A stretch of 64,000 nucleotides of DNA from Desulforamulus ferrireducens (GCF_002005145.1 NZ_CP019698.1:124001-188000), one strand, 5' to 3'; positions 33,549 to 43,573 are shown, numbered from the stretch's first letter. Notes: a model not told the origin generated them from the sequence alone. A program made the numbers and translations.

Positions 33549-33674
33549 ATGCGAGAAAGGCTGGCATTGCTGGTTATAGAAAAAGGTTCAAAGCATCCAG
33601 ATGTAGTACGTGCAAGCAAAATGCTAGATGCTGAGATAGTGAAATATCAAAAAGCCAAGAATAGTGCCTCTTAG
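33549..33674 (+). CDS. Spo0E-like sporulation regulatory peptide
   Basis: 41 residues: MRERLALLVIEKGSKHPDVV then RASKMLDAEIVKYQKAKN. The length, two-helix pattern and the S-x-x-L-D core (SKMLD) match Spo0E-family aspartyl-phosphatases, which dephosphorylate Spo0A and delay sporulation. No good ribosome site is seen before the ATG; the in-frame codons upstream (to 33525) would add KIEY, so the N-terminus may be incomplete. It lies within the degraded integrated element. Confidence 0.55.
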   Translation: MRERLALLVIEKGSKHPDVVRASKMLDAEIVKYQKAKNSAS

Positions 33675-33917
33675 GCTGGGCAAGCTAATAAGACCTAGTG
33701 TGGGTAAAAATTTTATATCTATAAGCCTGGCCCATTGCCGAGTTTTAACTTTCCAATAAAGCCGGGGCTTTTCTGCTTCTGTAGCTTTATCATTGTGCCT
33801 TACTGGTCTTAAAGACCACAACAACCATACCATCACACATAAATTTCACAAAAAAATTTAATAGATTGTGAAATGATACGATAAAATTTGATAACCATAT
33901 ATCTGATAATACACTCA

Positions 33918-33984
33918 CTCGACTCGAAATCGAGTAGACTGTGATGAGCGGTTCTCTAGGGTTCGAATCCCTAACTCTCCGCCA
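33918..33984 (+). repeat. Attachment-site copy (right): partial tRNA-Ser(CGA)
   Basis: 67 nt matching the 3' two thirds of tRNA-Ser(CGA) at 30349-30414, with one extra T in the variable arm. It lacks the acceptor 5' strand and D-arm, so it is not a functional tRNA. The 33675-33917 stretch before it holds no gene I can support. Confidence 0.8.
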
Positions 33985-34002
33985 CATGCATATAAGCAAA
34001 GG

Positions 34003-34039
34003 GATTCTCGCTGTTGAAGGTGAGAATCCCTTTTTCTTT
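34003..34039 (+). terminator. Terminator directly before the group II intron
   Basis: AAAGGGATTCTC pairs with GAGAATCCCTTT and is followed by TTCTTT. The intron 5' end GTGCGCC starts immediately after. Some group II introns target DNA just downstream of terminators. Confidence 0.8.
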
Positions 34040-34694
34040 GTGCGCCTGGCATGGGCGTTATCTATAGGGTGAAAGTCCCGAATGGCGAAGGTAGCAGTAG
34101 CTATAGCTTAAGACAAGGGTGTCTATCGCGAGGTAGAATCTGAAGGAAGTCGGCGGCAAACCTCTGGCCCGAGGACCACGAACTCCAGGTGAGGCTAGCG
34201 ACAGTTGGATGAATCTGCAAAGCAAGATAAAGTCCATGCTACCAAAGGCTGTCGAGAGTAAATGGAGCGGGTAGATGGAGGGAAAGATAACGTTCTTACC
34301 CGGGGAGGCCTGCCGGAAACGCCAATTAAATTGGTAACCCATGTAGAGATGCATGGCTGAATCGGCAGGAGTCAGCAGAGGCCATAGTACCTGCGAAGAG
34401 ACGTCTGAGCAGGGAAGGGCTGAACATGATTGTGAGGGAAGTTCATGGGGAATTCGAGAGATAAGCAAAGACAGCAGAAAATCCCAAAAGGGAACTACCT
34501 TCAGGAGGAAGCGGTGAATACGCAGGGGACTGGAGGAGGGCCGAGTTTATCACCGGCACGAACCAAAGAAACGACCCGCGAAGAAAGTTGTACAAAGATA
34601 CAACGAACTTCGTTCCACAACATGAACCGCCGTATACCGAACGGTACGTACGGTGGTGTGAGAGGACGGGAGTTAATCGCTCCCTCCTACTCAA
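34040..34694 (+). mobile_element. Group II intron lacking its reverse transcriptase
   Basis: The 5' end GTGCGCC and early domain I (TAGGGTGAAAGTCCCGAATG) are typical of bacterial group II introns. Near the 3' end domain V is seen as GAACCGCCGTATACCGAACG followed by GTACGTACGGTGGTG, then a domain VI hairpin (GACGGGAGTTAATCGCTCCC) with the branch-point A region and the end CCTACTCAAT. The total of about 655 nt leaves no room for the usual 1.2-1.8 kb protein gene. The catalytic RNA core may still be complete. Confidence 0.82.
34445..34560 (+). pseudogene. Remnant of the intron-encoded protein start
   Basis: The frame MGNSRDKQRQQKIPKGNYLQ EEAVNTQGT resembles the start of group II intron reverse transcriptases. 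It then runs into the 3' ribozyme domains with no RT motifs (no YADD). This suggests an internal deletion of nearly the whole coding region. Confidence 0.45.
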
Positions 34695-35380
34695 TTGTGT
34701 TGGTATTTGGTTACGGGTCACAGTGTAGCCAAAGGAGGTTACAAATCTTAATTTTTTATTAACTCAACTTTTCAAAAATACAGAAGGTGGTATAATTAGA
34801 AATTAATTTTATTTAGTTGAGCCTTTTGCAATTTTGTAATCCCGTAAATACCAAGGTTTCTAGGAGCATAAAAAAGGACTTCACCCCAAATACGGAGAAT
34901 TTTCCAAGTGACCAAACCCGAAAAATCCATAAAAGGAAGTGAAGTCACTTTGTATATTCTCCAACAAAACCTATTTTCCTTTGAACAATGGTTGGAAATT
35001 GAATCAGAATACCGGCTAGAACCTTTTTTTAGTGTATTGGACTTACGTCCGTATTCTCAAGCGCTTTGCTCTGATACGAAACGGGGAAGAAAGCCCGAGA
35101 ACCGAGAGGCTATTCTTAGAGCGCTCCTCGTAGCACCTTTCGAAAATATCTCAGAATTCACCGCCCTTCGAGAACGCCTGGTCAGCGATATTCGTTTTCG
35201 GTATCAGTGTGGTTTCGAACTCGCTAAGCGGGTTCCTTCAATCTCTACATTCAGTCGGGTATTTGGTCAGATTATGGAAAAAGAAATAGCCCAAAAGTTA
35301 TTTAATGACTGGAATTGTCAAATTCAGTTTAGTCCCTAAACTCGTAATTCTGGCCTAGGTGATAAACAACACCTTCTGTG

Positions 35381-35444
35381 AAGTCAAGGGTAAGGTGGAG
35401 ATTTTTCAGCGGTTTATGCTGAAAAATACTACCTGACCTTGACG
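35381..35444. repeat. Long hairpin at the 3' side of the IS3 orfB
   Basis: Outer arms GTCAAGGGTAAGGT and ACTACCTGACCTTGAC and an inner perfect ATTTTTCAGC/GCTGAAAAAT. A second hairpin GGTCTTGC/GCAAGACC follows at 35470-35499. They probably terminate transcripts reaching the IS end. Confidence 0.65.
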
Positions 35445-35513
35445 AACTTGATTAAATATAATGAGAAGCGGTCTTGCGACGGTTTTCAGGAGCAAGACCT
35501 TAACTGCCACAAT

Positions 35514-36383
35514 TTATATTGCTTTGGGTAACTGCTCCCTATAATATTGAGAACGCTTAACCAGAGGCGGATAACCCCCGTTGGTAGTATAAATCCTTTT
35601 GTGGTTATAATAAATTTCTATAAATCGGAACACCATGCTTTTAACTGTAGCCATGCTCAGCATCTCTGTTTTAACCTTATAAATAGTTTCTTTTTTTAAT
35701 GTGGCAAAAAAGGACTCCATTCGGGCATTATCAAAGCATTTTCCTGTATTGCTCATGCTCTGTACTGCGCCATAGCTTGCCAATACTTCACGATAAGCAT
35801 TGCTGGTATACTGACTCCCCCTATCGCTATGAAAAATCATTCCGGATGCCTGGTATTTCTTAGCGGCGGAGGTGAAGGCATCTACACAAAGCTGTGCTTT
35901 CATGTGATCAGCCATTTTTAATCCCACTATTGTCCCATCAAAACAGTCCAGTATGGCTGCCACATAAAGTTTACCTTCAGCTGTTGGAATTTCTGTAATA
36001 TCCCCTAACCACTTTTGATTGGGCTTAGATGCTGTAAAGTCCTGTTGTATCAGATTCTCACTTGCTTGGGCCGCCGGGTCTGCTTTGGTTAGTCCTTTAG
36101 GATGTCGTTTTTTCTTAAGCATTAGATGGTGCTTCTTGCAAAGCTTAAGAATCAAATAATAGCTGCCCTTATAGTCATGATGGAGCTTTAGATCCAGATA
36201 AATCCTATAAGCCCCATAATCTGGATTGTCTGCACGAATCTGACGGATCTTAGCCAAAAGCTCATCGTATTTATAGGGCTTGGACTGTCTTTTAAGCCAT
36301 TTATAGTACCCGGCCTCACTGATGTTTAATACCTTGCACATGGTTTTTATACTGTGCTTTGTTTTTTCTTTGATTTTTTGCAT
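35514..36383 (-). CDS. IS3-family transposase OrfB (integrase core)
   Basis: 289 residues. DDE integrase-core part of the transposase: an HTH_21-like start (YGAYRIYLDLKLHHDYKGSY), KWLGDITEIPTAEGKLYVAA for the first aspartate, IFHSDRGSQYTSNAYREVL for the second, DNARMESFFATLKKE for the glutamate. The frame lies at -1 relative to OrfA and extends upstream of the first ATG, so the working product is probably an OrfAB fusion made by frameshifting. It appears intact. Confidence 0.93.
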   Translation of the reverse strand: MQKIKEKTKHSIKTMCKVLNISEAGYYKWLKRQSKPYKYDELLAKIRQIRADNPDYGAYRIYLDLKLHHDYKGSYYLILKLCKKHHLMLKKKRHPKGLTKADPAAQASENLIQQDFTASKPNQKWLGDITEIPTAEGKLYVAAILDCFDGTIVGLKMADHMKAQLCVDAFTSAAKKYQASGMIFHSDRGSQYTSNAYREVLASYGAVQSMSNTGKCFDNARMESFFATLKKETIYKVKTEMLSMATVKSMVFRFIEIYYNHKRIYTTNGGYPPLVKRSQYYREQLPKAI

Positions 36384-36412
36384 CCAAACCCACTGAAATA
36401 TTTCTCGTGCAG

Positions 36413-36700
36413 CTACCTCTTTTGGCTCTCTGCGAAAAAACCTAATGCCTTTTTAAGAATGTCATTGGCGGCTTCAAGTTCTTTGATCCTTTTTTCCATA
36501 GCCTTAATTTCGGCAATTTTGGGATCGATCCGTTTATGTCCGCTACCCACAAACGCTATCGAGCCATGCTGCTTTATCTGGCCTTTCCATGTGTATAGTG
36601 TAGTTACCGGTATTCCCAACTGTTCTGAGGCTGCCTTATTACCTATTTCGTTGGACAATTTGACGGCTTCTTCTTTGAACTCTTTGTCATAAACTCGCAT
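36413..36700 (-). CDS. IS3-family OrfA (helix-turn-helix)
   Basis: 95 residues. The DNA-binding part is VKLSNEIGNKAASEQLGIPV TTLYTWKGQIK (HTH), followed by a leucine-rich coiled-coil tail (MEKRIKELEAANDILKKAL). Near its 3' end the minus strand reads GGTTTTTTCGC, a likely -1 slippery site that would join it to OrfB. AAGGAGGAT precedes the ATG. Confidence 0.92.
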   Translation of the reverse strand: MRVYDKEFKEEAVKLSNEIGNKAASEQLGIPVTTLYTWKGQIKQHGSIAFVGSGHKRIDPKIAEIKAMEKRIKELEAANDILKKALGFFAESQKR

Positions 36701-37218
36701 CTGGAATATCCTCCTTCTTAATAGTGATTATTACCAGTTTTACGAGTTTACTGACTTAACTAAAATGATACTACTCCAGACTTAGTACAACAGTGTTTAG
36801 ACGAAAAGATTATAGTGGCTGATACCATTGCAATTGACAGTACGGCAATTGATGCTTATGAGAAAAAGCAACCCAAGTCTAAAAGCCAAGAAACAGGTAA
36901 TGCAACTTGGGGAGCCAAATACGATACGTTTAGAAACAAAATTACCTGGTTTGGCTACAAGATTCATTTAGCTGTTGATACATCAAGCGAATTACCTATA
37001 GCCCTTGAGGTTACGCCTGCAAATATTAATGACGGCGATATGGGGCCTACGCTGATTGAGAAAGTAGCGGCACAAATCCCTGAAGGAAGGTTAAAATATG
37101 TCATTGAGGATTCAGGCTACGATCAACAAAAGAACTATGAAGCTGCGAAAGCCCAGAGAGCGCAGGCAATTATCCCTTTAAACTTAAGGAATGCCCAGGA
37201 ACCACCGGAAGGGTTTTC

Positions 37219-37561
37219 TGTAGATTCTCAAATTAAAATGGCTGGAAATTTTCCAATTTAGCCAGATTAAATAATCTGAGAACAAGAAACTATTCTCAAA
37301 TTAATTTGGAAAAGTAATGGGGTCGTTCATCGGAGCGAAGCGTAGATCCTTGACATGGAGAATGCCCGTGTTAGCCTCTATGGCAAGGGGCACCAGGCGT
37401 AGCAGGGTTGCCTCTTATGCCCCTTGAAACACGGGTGCGAGGCTCCATGTCAAGGACGACCTGATACCACACCATCATAATTTGAGAATTTTAAGCATTA
37501 TATGTGCCATCTCAGATTATTTAATCTGAAAATTTTTTCGTAATTAATTTGAGAATTGACA
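37219..37561. mobile_element. 343-bp non-coding inverted-repeat element (MITE-like)
   Basis: Ends TGTAGATTCTCAAATTAA and, on the other strand, TGTCAATTCTCAAATTAA. Farther in both arms share CAGATTAAATAATCTGAGA. It is flanked by GTTTTC at 37213-37218 and 37562-37567. Deleting the element and one GTTTTC restores the transposase frame, so this is a true insertion. The centre holds a large hairpin: TCCTTGACATGGAG/CTCCATGTCAAGGA, CCCGTGTT/AACACGGG and CAAGGGGCA/TGCCCCTTG. No protein is encoded. Confidence 0.85.
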
Positions 37562-38193
37562 GTTTTCATTTAATGGAACTCCCAAGTGCTCTATGGGTTA
37601 TGAAATGGTATATTGGGGTTGCGATAAAAACTTCCTTAAGTTTCGATGTCCACATGCACTGGGTAAAGTGGATTGTCCCAATGGAATGGCTTGGTGCTCC
37701 TCTTCAAACTATGGGATGGTTGTAAAGATAAACGTAAAGGACGATCTAAGGCGTTTTTCCCTGCCCCATAGAGGAACTAAGCGATGGGAAGAGCTATATG
37801 ACAAAAGAACTTCTGTGGAACGTTGCAATTCTAGGCTTAAGGAGAATCTTACTGCGAATGACCTCCATATAAGGGGAATTAAAAAGGTTACGGCATATAT
37901 TTACCTTAATGCCATAGTGCTATTAGCAACGGCTTTAGCATCCAAAAAAATAAACTGCTCACCCCAACAAAAAGTAGCTTAAAGCACTTAAAAAATCGGG
38001 TCGATCCAAAAATTCTGTACGTCTAACCATTCATTTGGAATAAAATGTAAATAGGGTTAGGGACAGGTCATTTTTTAATAAAAACCAAACAAAAGTGTCT
38101 TTAGATTGCCTTGTTTTTTTAAAAAAAAGCCAATTATGCAAAAGGCTCAGTTATTTAATTATTTTATAAGTAGCAATGATGGGGGTAATAAAT

Positions 38194-38751
38194 ATGCTAA
38201 ATAAGTTGTCGATTAAGCTCACGGTTATTTTGGTGTCTGTTGTTAACTTAGTGTTCTTGGGATTTGCTTGCGGTTCAGCAGTCTACATGTTTAACCACAG
38301 TTCCCATGTTGCCCAGGAGGTTAGTAATCAAGAGTATGCTGCCGCTAATCATACAAATGAAATGAGGTTAGCAATTAGCCAGGTATGGCAGTTTCTTACT
38401 GATGTAAGTGCTACAGGTGATCGTGAAGGTTATCAAGAAGTAGATGAAAATGTTAAAATTTTTAAGGAATCATTAGAGGAGCTAAAGAAACTAGATCCTA
38501 ACTCAGTCCAACAATTAGACGATGTAGATAACAGCTTTAATGAATTTCTTAAGGTAGGCAGAGAAATGGCAGAAGCCTACGTAACAGAGGGTAGAGATAG
38601 TGGCAATGTCCTGATGGAGAAATTCGACCAAGCAGGTGAAACGTTAATAGAATCCTTGACAGAAGTTTCATATAAATATCAGACCGGTTTTAAAAATGAT
38701 TTAATGGGTCTTTCAAGGGATTTAACCTCCAGTAAAATTGGTTCATTGTAA
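38194..38751 (+). pseudogene. Truncated methyl-accepting chemotaxis protein (sensor part only)
   Basis: 185 residues from the ATG at 38194, which follows GGGGGT. An N-terminal membrane helix (LTVILVSVVNLVFLGFACGS) is followed by a four-helix-bundle-like extracytoplasmic region (EMRLAISQVWQFLTDVSATG onward), as in 4HB chemoreceptors. The second membrane helix, HAMP and signalling domains are absent; a stop occurs 23 bp before the IS30 end. It is probably the remains of a chemoreceptor broken by mobile DNA, though a free sensor protein cannot be excluded. Confidence 0.65.
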
Positions 38752-38771
38752 AATTAAATGCAACGGGTGAA

Positions 38772-39926
<1,155 letters not shown>

Positions 39927-40069
39927 AAAGGGCTACGCCTTTTGGGGCTCCGCCCCAAACCCCGGGGGATTTTTATGGGATCCAGGTCCCGAGGGTGGCT
40001 TTGAAACAAGTTAATACAAAATGTCTTCCATTAAATGTTATTAAGGATTTCTCGCTTTAAATGTTGCAT

Positions 40070-40384
40070 TTAATATTGCAATCTATGGAAATTCGTAGCA
40101 GTTACATCCAGACGTCCAGTGTTATCAGTTCTTATATTCTGTATGTTGCCTTGAGCGTCCCGACCGCAAATACTAACGTTATCCAGCCCACAGGATAAGT
40201 TACGGATATCTAAATTCGTAGCAGTTACATCCAGACGTCCAGTATTGTCGGTTCTTATATTTTGTATATTGCCTTCGGCGTCCCGCCCGCAGATACTCAC
40301 ACTGTCAGTTCTGCAATTTAGTGGTCGCTGTGCAACGCTACAACTTGAACTGATAACATCGACCCTGGGGTATTTACCAGACAT
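40070..40384 (-). CDS. Small protein with two near-identical 41-residue repeats
   Basis: 104 residues. The unit beginning (D/N)VSICGRDAxGNIQNIRTD and continuing NTGRLDVTATN occurs twice with a period of 41 residues (123 bp), and the DNA copies are also very similar. GGATGTGAT precedes the ATG at 40384. The G-x-D-x-x-G-N and D-x-x-G-x-L-x-V patterns recall repeat proteins of spore or phage surfaces in Clostridia, but I do not recognise a defined function. It is flanked by IS30 and IS1380 elements. Confidence 0.55.
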   Translation of the reverse strand: MSGKYPRVDVISSSCSVAQRPLNCRTDSVSICGRDAEGNIQNIRTDNTGRLDVTATNLDIRNLSCGLDNVSICGRDAQGNIQNIRTDNTGRLDVTATNFHRLQY

Positions 40385-40647
40385 AAGATCACATCCTTTG
40401 ATAATCTCAGTACCTTAATCCTGAAATATTCATAGCCATAATAGGCCATGGAAATTTTGTAACAAAATGGTGTTAAGATATATCTTGCTTTCTCATGTTG
40501 GCCCTGTAACCTGTTGTAAAAAACACGCACAAGGCATTGACATGGTATACGATGTAAGAGATGCATAAAACTGGATGATTTGAAGCTATAGCTGCCCCTT
40601 GTTTCTTAATTACGGCTTAAAACTAGTTTTTTTAGTAATTTATTTAT

Positions 40648-41964
40648 TTACGAAAAACAAGGCAAGCTGCTTATATTTTGCAAGGTTTGTATAAATGAAT
40701 TTTGGTATATATAAGAGCTGCATAACTTCCAGGTCCAGTAGCGAGCGGAACGTACCAGTTTCCCTGCAATTTTGATTAATTTCAACCGCAGTGTCTCCAT
40801 TCGGTTTGGTTTCATTGGTTCAGGCAAGCACAACCTGCGAAACCAGTTGTTAAAGTTGTATGCCAACATGGATAACTGCAGTTTTACTGCATTGGATTCA
40901 AAGTTAGTGCTGCTCATTTTGTGACAAGCGAATCCATTTTTGGCTTCCTTAATAAAGTTTTCCATATGCCCACGTTGACAGTAAAAACGAACGATATTAC
41001 GCGGTTGTAGTTCCATGTTTGTCACGATAAACGTGAATTCAAAGAACAATTGTCCAGCAGGCCGTTCCATTTTGACAACAACGCGGCGGGCACGATCCCA
41101 ACTACTGGCTTGATACAGAAATTCCCGGTAGTGGACTTGCCTTTCATGTAGTCTTTCAGGGTTTAATACTTGGTCCGCCATGGAATGTGCAACAGATTGA
41201 AGACGAGCATTGGCTTTTAAGCGAATTACATATTTATGACCCTTGTTTTCTACTAGTTTAAAGAGTTCCGGAACGGCAAAACCACTATCTGCGCGCAAAA
41301 CAATTAAAGGATTGCTAACCCAAGTCTCATACCTTTTAAGGAGTGGACCGACAAATCGCACCACCTGACGAGAAGTATATACGTTGCCAGCACGAAGCTC
41401 GGCTTTAAGGCAATCACCTGTCAGTCCGTCAAAACAAAATAGAGGGTGAAACCCCCGCTCTTGATAATGAGAATTGAAGTTTGCTCCATATTGATTACCG
41501 TAAGCAGTAAAGCCGGAAGAATCAAGATCCATAACAAACTGGTCTTGGGGTTTAAGCATATATACTCGCTTTTGTAAGATCTCATTAATATGTTCCAATG
41601 ATTTTGCAGTTGCAATATTTGCTTTTTCATTGAACCGGGAGATTGTTGGCTGCGAGGCCAAGCGCTTTTTTCCCAGTATAGCGGTGAGTAGGGGTTCTTC
41701 GCTTAAGTCATCCGCATGATCATCAGCGTGATAACCAGCAAGATGTTGATAAAGCTTTTGGATAACCACATCACTATTAGGATGATCTCGGTGCATAACA
41801 GGGTCATCAACTACCAGCATTTTTTCAACAGTTTCTGAAAGGCCGAGTTTATAATCAAATTCCTTATACAATAACAACCCTGCATCTGAAGTTAGGTCGC
41901 CACCATTAAAATTAACTTTTATTCGGGAGTTGAAGTTCATGCTATATTCCTGTACACTTTTCAT
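40648..41964 (-). CDS. IS1380-family transposase
   Basis: 438 residues from the ATG at 41964, chosen for AGGAGGACT upstream; a longer reading to 42039 has no site. Family features: DLTSDAGLLLYKEFDYKLGL near the start, FVMDLDSSGFTAYGNQYGAN for the first aspartate, LIVLRADSGFAVPELFKLVE for the second, and QRGHMENFIKEAKNGFACHK for the glutamate. It appears complete. I could not define the terminal inverted repeats, so the IS extent is open. Confidence 0.92.
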   Translation of the reverse strand: MKSVQEYSMNFNSRIKVNFNGGDLTSDAGLLLYKEFDYKLGLSETVEKMLVVDDPVMHRDHPNSDVVIQKLYQHLAGYHADDHADDLSEEPLLTAILGKKRLASQPTISRFNEKANIATAKSLEHINEILQKRVYMLKPQDQFVMDLDSSGFTAYGNQYGANFNSHYQERGFHPLFCFDGLTGDCLKAELRAGNVYTSRQVVRFVGPLLKRYETWVSNPLIVLRADSGFAVPELFKLVENKGHKYVIRLKANARLQSVAHSMADQVLNPERLHERQVHYREFLYQASSWDRARRVVVKMERPAGQLFFEFTFIVTNMELQPRNIVRFYCQRGHMENFIKEAKNGFACHKMSSTNFESNAVKLQLSMLAYNFNNWFRRLCLPEPMKPNRMETLRLKLIKIAGKLVRSARYWTWKLCSSYIYQNSFIQTLQNISSLPCFS

Positions 41965-42370
41965 AAGAAGAGTCCTCCTTTGGTAAAGGTTGGTTTGCAC
42001 AACACCATTACAATACCAAAGTTTGGGCTCTTTTTCCATGCTTTCATTTCACTTAATGGGTGATATGCTAAAGGCTTATTAATTCTTATTGCACTAAGGT
42101 TTTAAAGCTCAACAGATTTTTTATATGAATATTTCAGGTTAATATATTCATAAATTTTCCGATTGCTACATATTTCCTTATTTATTAAAGAGATGCTTTG
42201 GAAACGTTTTATAGTTTGGATCAATATATTTATTAAGGCGCGGTCTGTTTATTTAACACAAGCCATATGGATCTGGACATGGGCACTATTTAATGTAAAC
42301 TGATAATCAACAACACCTTGATTTTGGTCAAAGATTAGAGAATTCTTCTGTGGTTGAAAGGAAAATTAAA

Positions 42371-43573
42371 ATGCTGGAAATCAAAGGTAAATATAATACC
42401 GCCATAGTTTACACAAAAAATATTGAGTCAACTGCAATTAAGCAGATCGAAACCCTATGTGATCAGGAGTTTGTCCAAGACAGTAAAATAAGGATTATGC
42501 CCGACGTACACACTGGGGCAGGGTGTACCATAGGCACCACGATGACCATCAAGGATAAGGTGGTGCCTAATCTGGTGGGTGTTGATATCGGTTGTGGGAT
42601 GGAAGTTATCAAGCTGGAAAATCGCAAGATTGATCTGCAAAAGCTGGATAAGCTGATTTATGAAAAGATACCCTGTGGCTTTAATATCAGGGAGAAGGAA
42701 CATCCCTTTAATGATGACATAGACCTCAACAAACTTAATTGCAAAGGACAAGTAAACCTTGCCAGGGCAAGACGGAGTATCGGAACCTTGGGTGGGGGCA
42801 ATCACTTTATTGAGGTCAACGAGGACAGCGAGGGTAATTTATATATTGTGATTCACTCCGGCAGCCGCCATCTGGGCCATGAGGTTGCCAACCTCTATCA
42901 GGAGGAAGCCTTTAGGTCCCTCAATAAGAATAGCAAACTTGAACTGGACGCCTATGTCCAGGAGCTTAAAGAAGCAGGACGTAAAAAGGAGATAAAGAAA
43001 GAACTGAAAAGAAAAAAACAAGAGGTACTGACCGATATTCCTAAGTCCCTGGCCTATGTGTCAGGAAAACTTTTTGCTGATTACATCCACGATATGAAAA
43101 TAGTACAGTATTTTGCTGAGCTTAACCGTAAAGCCATGATCCAGGAAATAGTCAAAGGAATGAAACTAAAGGTAATTGAACAGTTTACCACCATCCATAA
43201 CTATCTTGATCTGGAAACAATGATTCTAAGAAAAGGTGCCGTTTCTGCCCAACGGGGAGAAAAATTATTAATCCCCATAAATATGCGGGATGGTAGCCTT
43301 ATTTGCATCGGCAAAGGGAATGCCGACTGGAATTTTTCTGCTCCCCACGGGGCTGGGCGAATCATGAGCAGGAAACAAGCCCGTCAGTCCTTTACGCTCT
43401 CTCAATATAAAGACACCATGGCAGGTATCTTTACCACCTCGGTGAACAAAGAAACCCTTGACGAATGTCCCCTGGCCTATAAGCCAATGGAAGAAATTAT
43501 CAATAATATCGGGGACACCGTGGATATTATTGAGATAATCAAACCCATTTATAACTTTAAGGCAGCGGAATAA
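42371..43573 (+). CDS. rtcB: RNA ligase RtcB family protein
   Basis: 400 residues from ATG 42371, after AAAGGA. RtcB joins 2',3'-cyclic phosphate and 5'-hydroxyl RNA ends with GTP and Mn. Metal-site segments are visible: MPDVHTGAGCTIG, VGVDIGCGME, LGGGNHFIEV and IHSGSRHLGHEVA. APHGAGRIMSR carries the histidine guanylylated in known RtcB enzymes. Neither archease nor RtcA is adjacent. The 330 bp before it (42040-42370) contain no gene I can support apart from a doubtful 36-codon frame. Confidence 0.9.
   Translation: MLEIKGKYNTAIVYTKNIESTAIKQIETLCDQEFVQDSKIRIMPDVHTGAGCTIGTTMTIKDKVVPNLVGVDIGCGMEVIKLENRKIDLQKLDKLIYEKIPCGFNIREKEHPFNDDIDLNKLNCKGQVNLARARRSIGTLGGGNHFIEVNEDSEGNLYIVIHSGSRHLGHEVANLYQEEAFRSLNKNSKLELDAYVQELKEAGRKKEIKKELKRKKQEVLTDIPKSLAYVSGKLFADYIHDMKIVQYFAELNRKAMIQEIVKGMKLKVIEQFTTIHNYLDLETMILRKGAVSAQRGEKLLIPINMRDGSLICIGKGNADWNFSAPHGAGRIMSRKQARQSFTLSQYKDTMAGIFTTSVNKETLDECPLAYKPMEEIINNIGDTVDIIEIIKPIYNFKAAE

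Larger units (their letters stand above)
35310..36778 (-). mobile_element. IS3-family element nested in the IS1182-like element
   Basis: 1469 bp with TG...CA ends. The left end TGGAATTGTCAAATTCAGTT and the right end (other strand) TGGAGTAGTATCATTTTAGT lead into the shared TAAACTCGTAA..CTGG. GAC is duplicated at 35307-35309 and 36779-36781; removing one copy restores the host transposase frame. Two overlapping minus-strand frames encode OrfA and OrfB. Confidence 0.9.
34908..37982 (+). pseudogene. IS1182-type transposase, interrupted twice
   Basis: The coding parts are 34908-35309, 36782-37218 and 37568-37982. Joined after removing each insertion plus one target duplication they give one uninterrupted frame of 417 codons (LFND-LVQQCLDEK and PPEGFS-FNGTPKCS at the joints). 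N-terminal DUF772-like part: RGRKPENREAILRALL. The DDE core includes AIDSTAIDAYE, VTPANINDGD, and YDKRTSVERCNSRLKENL. A Cys pattern (CPHALGKVDCPNG) lies between. In its present form it is non-functional. Confidence 0.85.
34819..38148 (+). mobile_element. IS1182-like element carrying two nested insertions
   Basis: Ends GAGCCTTTTGCAATTTTG (34819) and, on the other strand from 38148, GAGCCTTTTGCATAATTGG. AGTT flanks both sides (34815-34818 and 38149-38152), a likely 4-bp target duplication. Its single transposase gene is cut by an IS3-family element (35310-36778) and a 343-bp element (37219-37561). Without these the IS would be about 1.5 kb. Confidence 0.8.

Noticed and set aside
33918-33984. 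A second tRNA-Ser(CGA) gene
   Set aside because: Only the 3' two thirds are present and an extra T sits in the variable arm; it cannot form the acceptor or D-arm.
42193-42303. 36-codon hydrophobic frame before rtcB (MLWKRFIVWINIFIKARSVY at the start)
   Set aside because: Only a weak ribosome site and no neighbours to support it. Kept as doubtful, not annotated.
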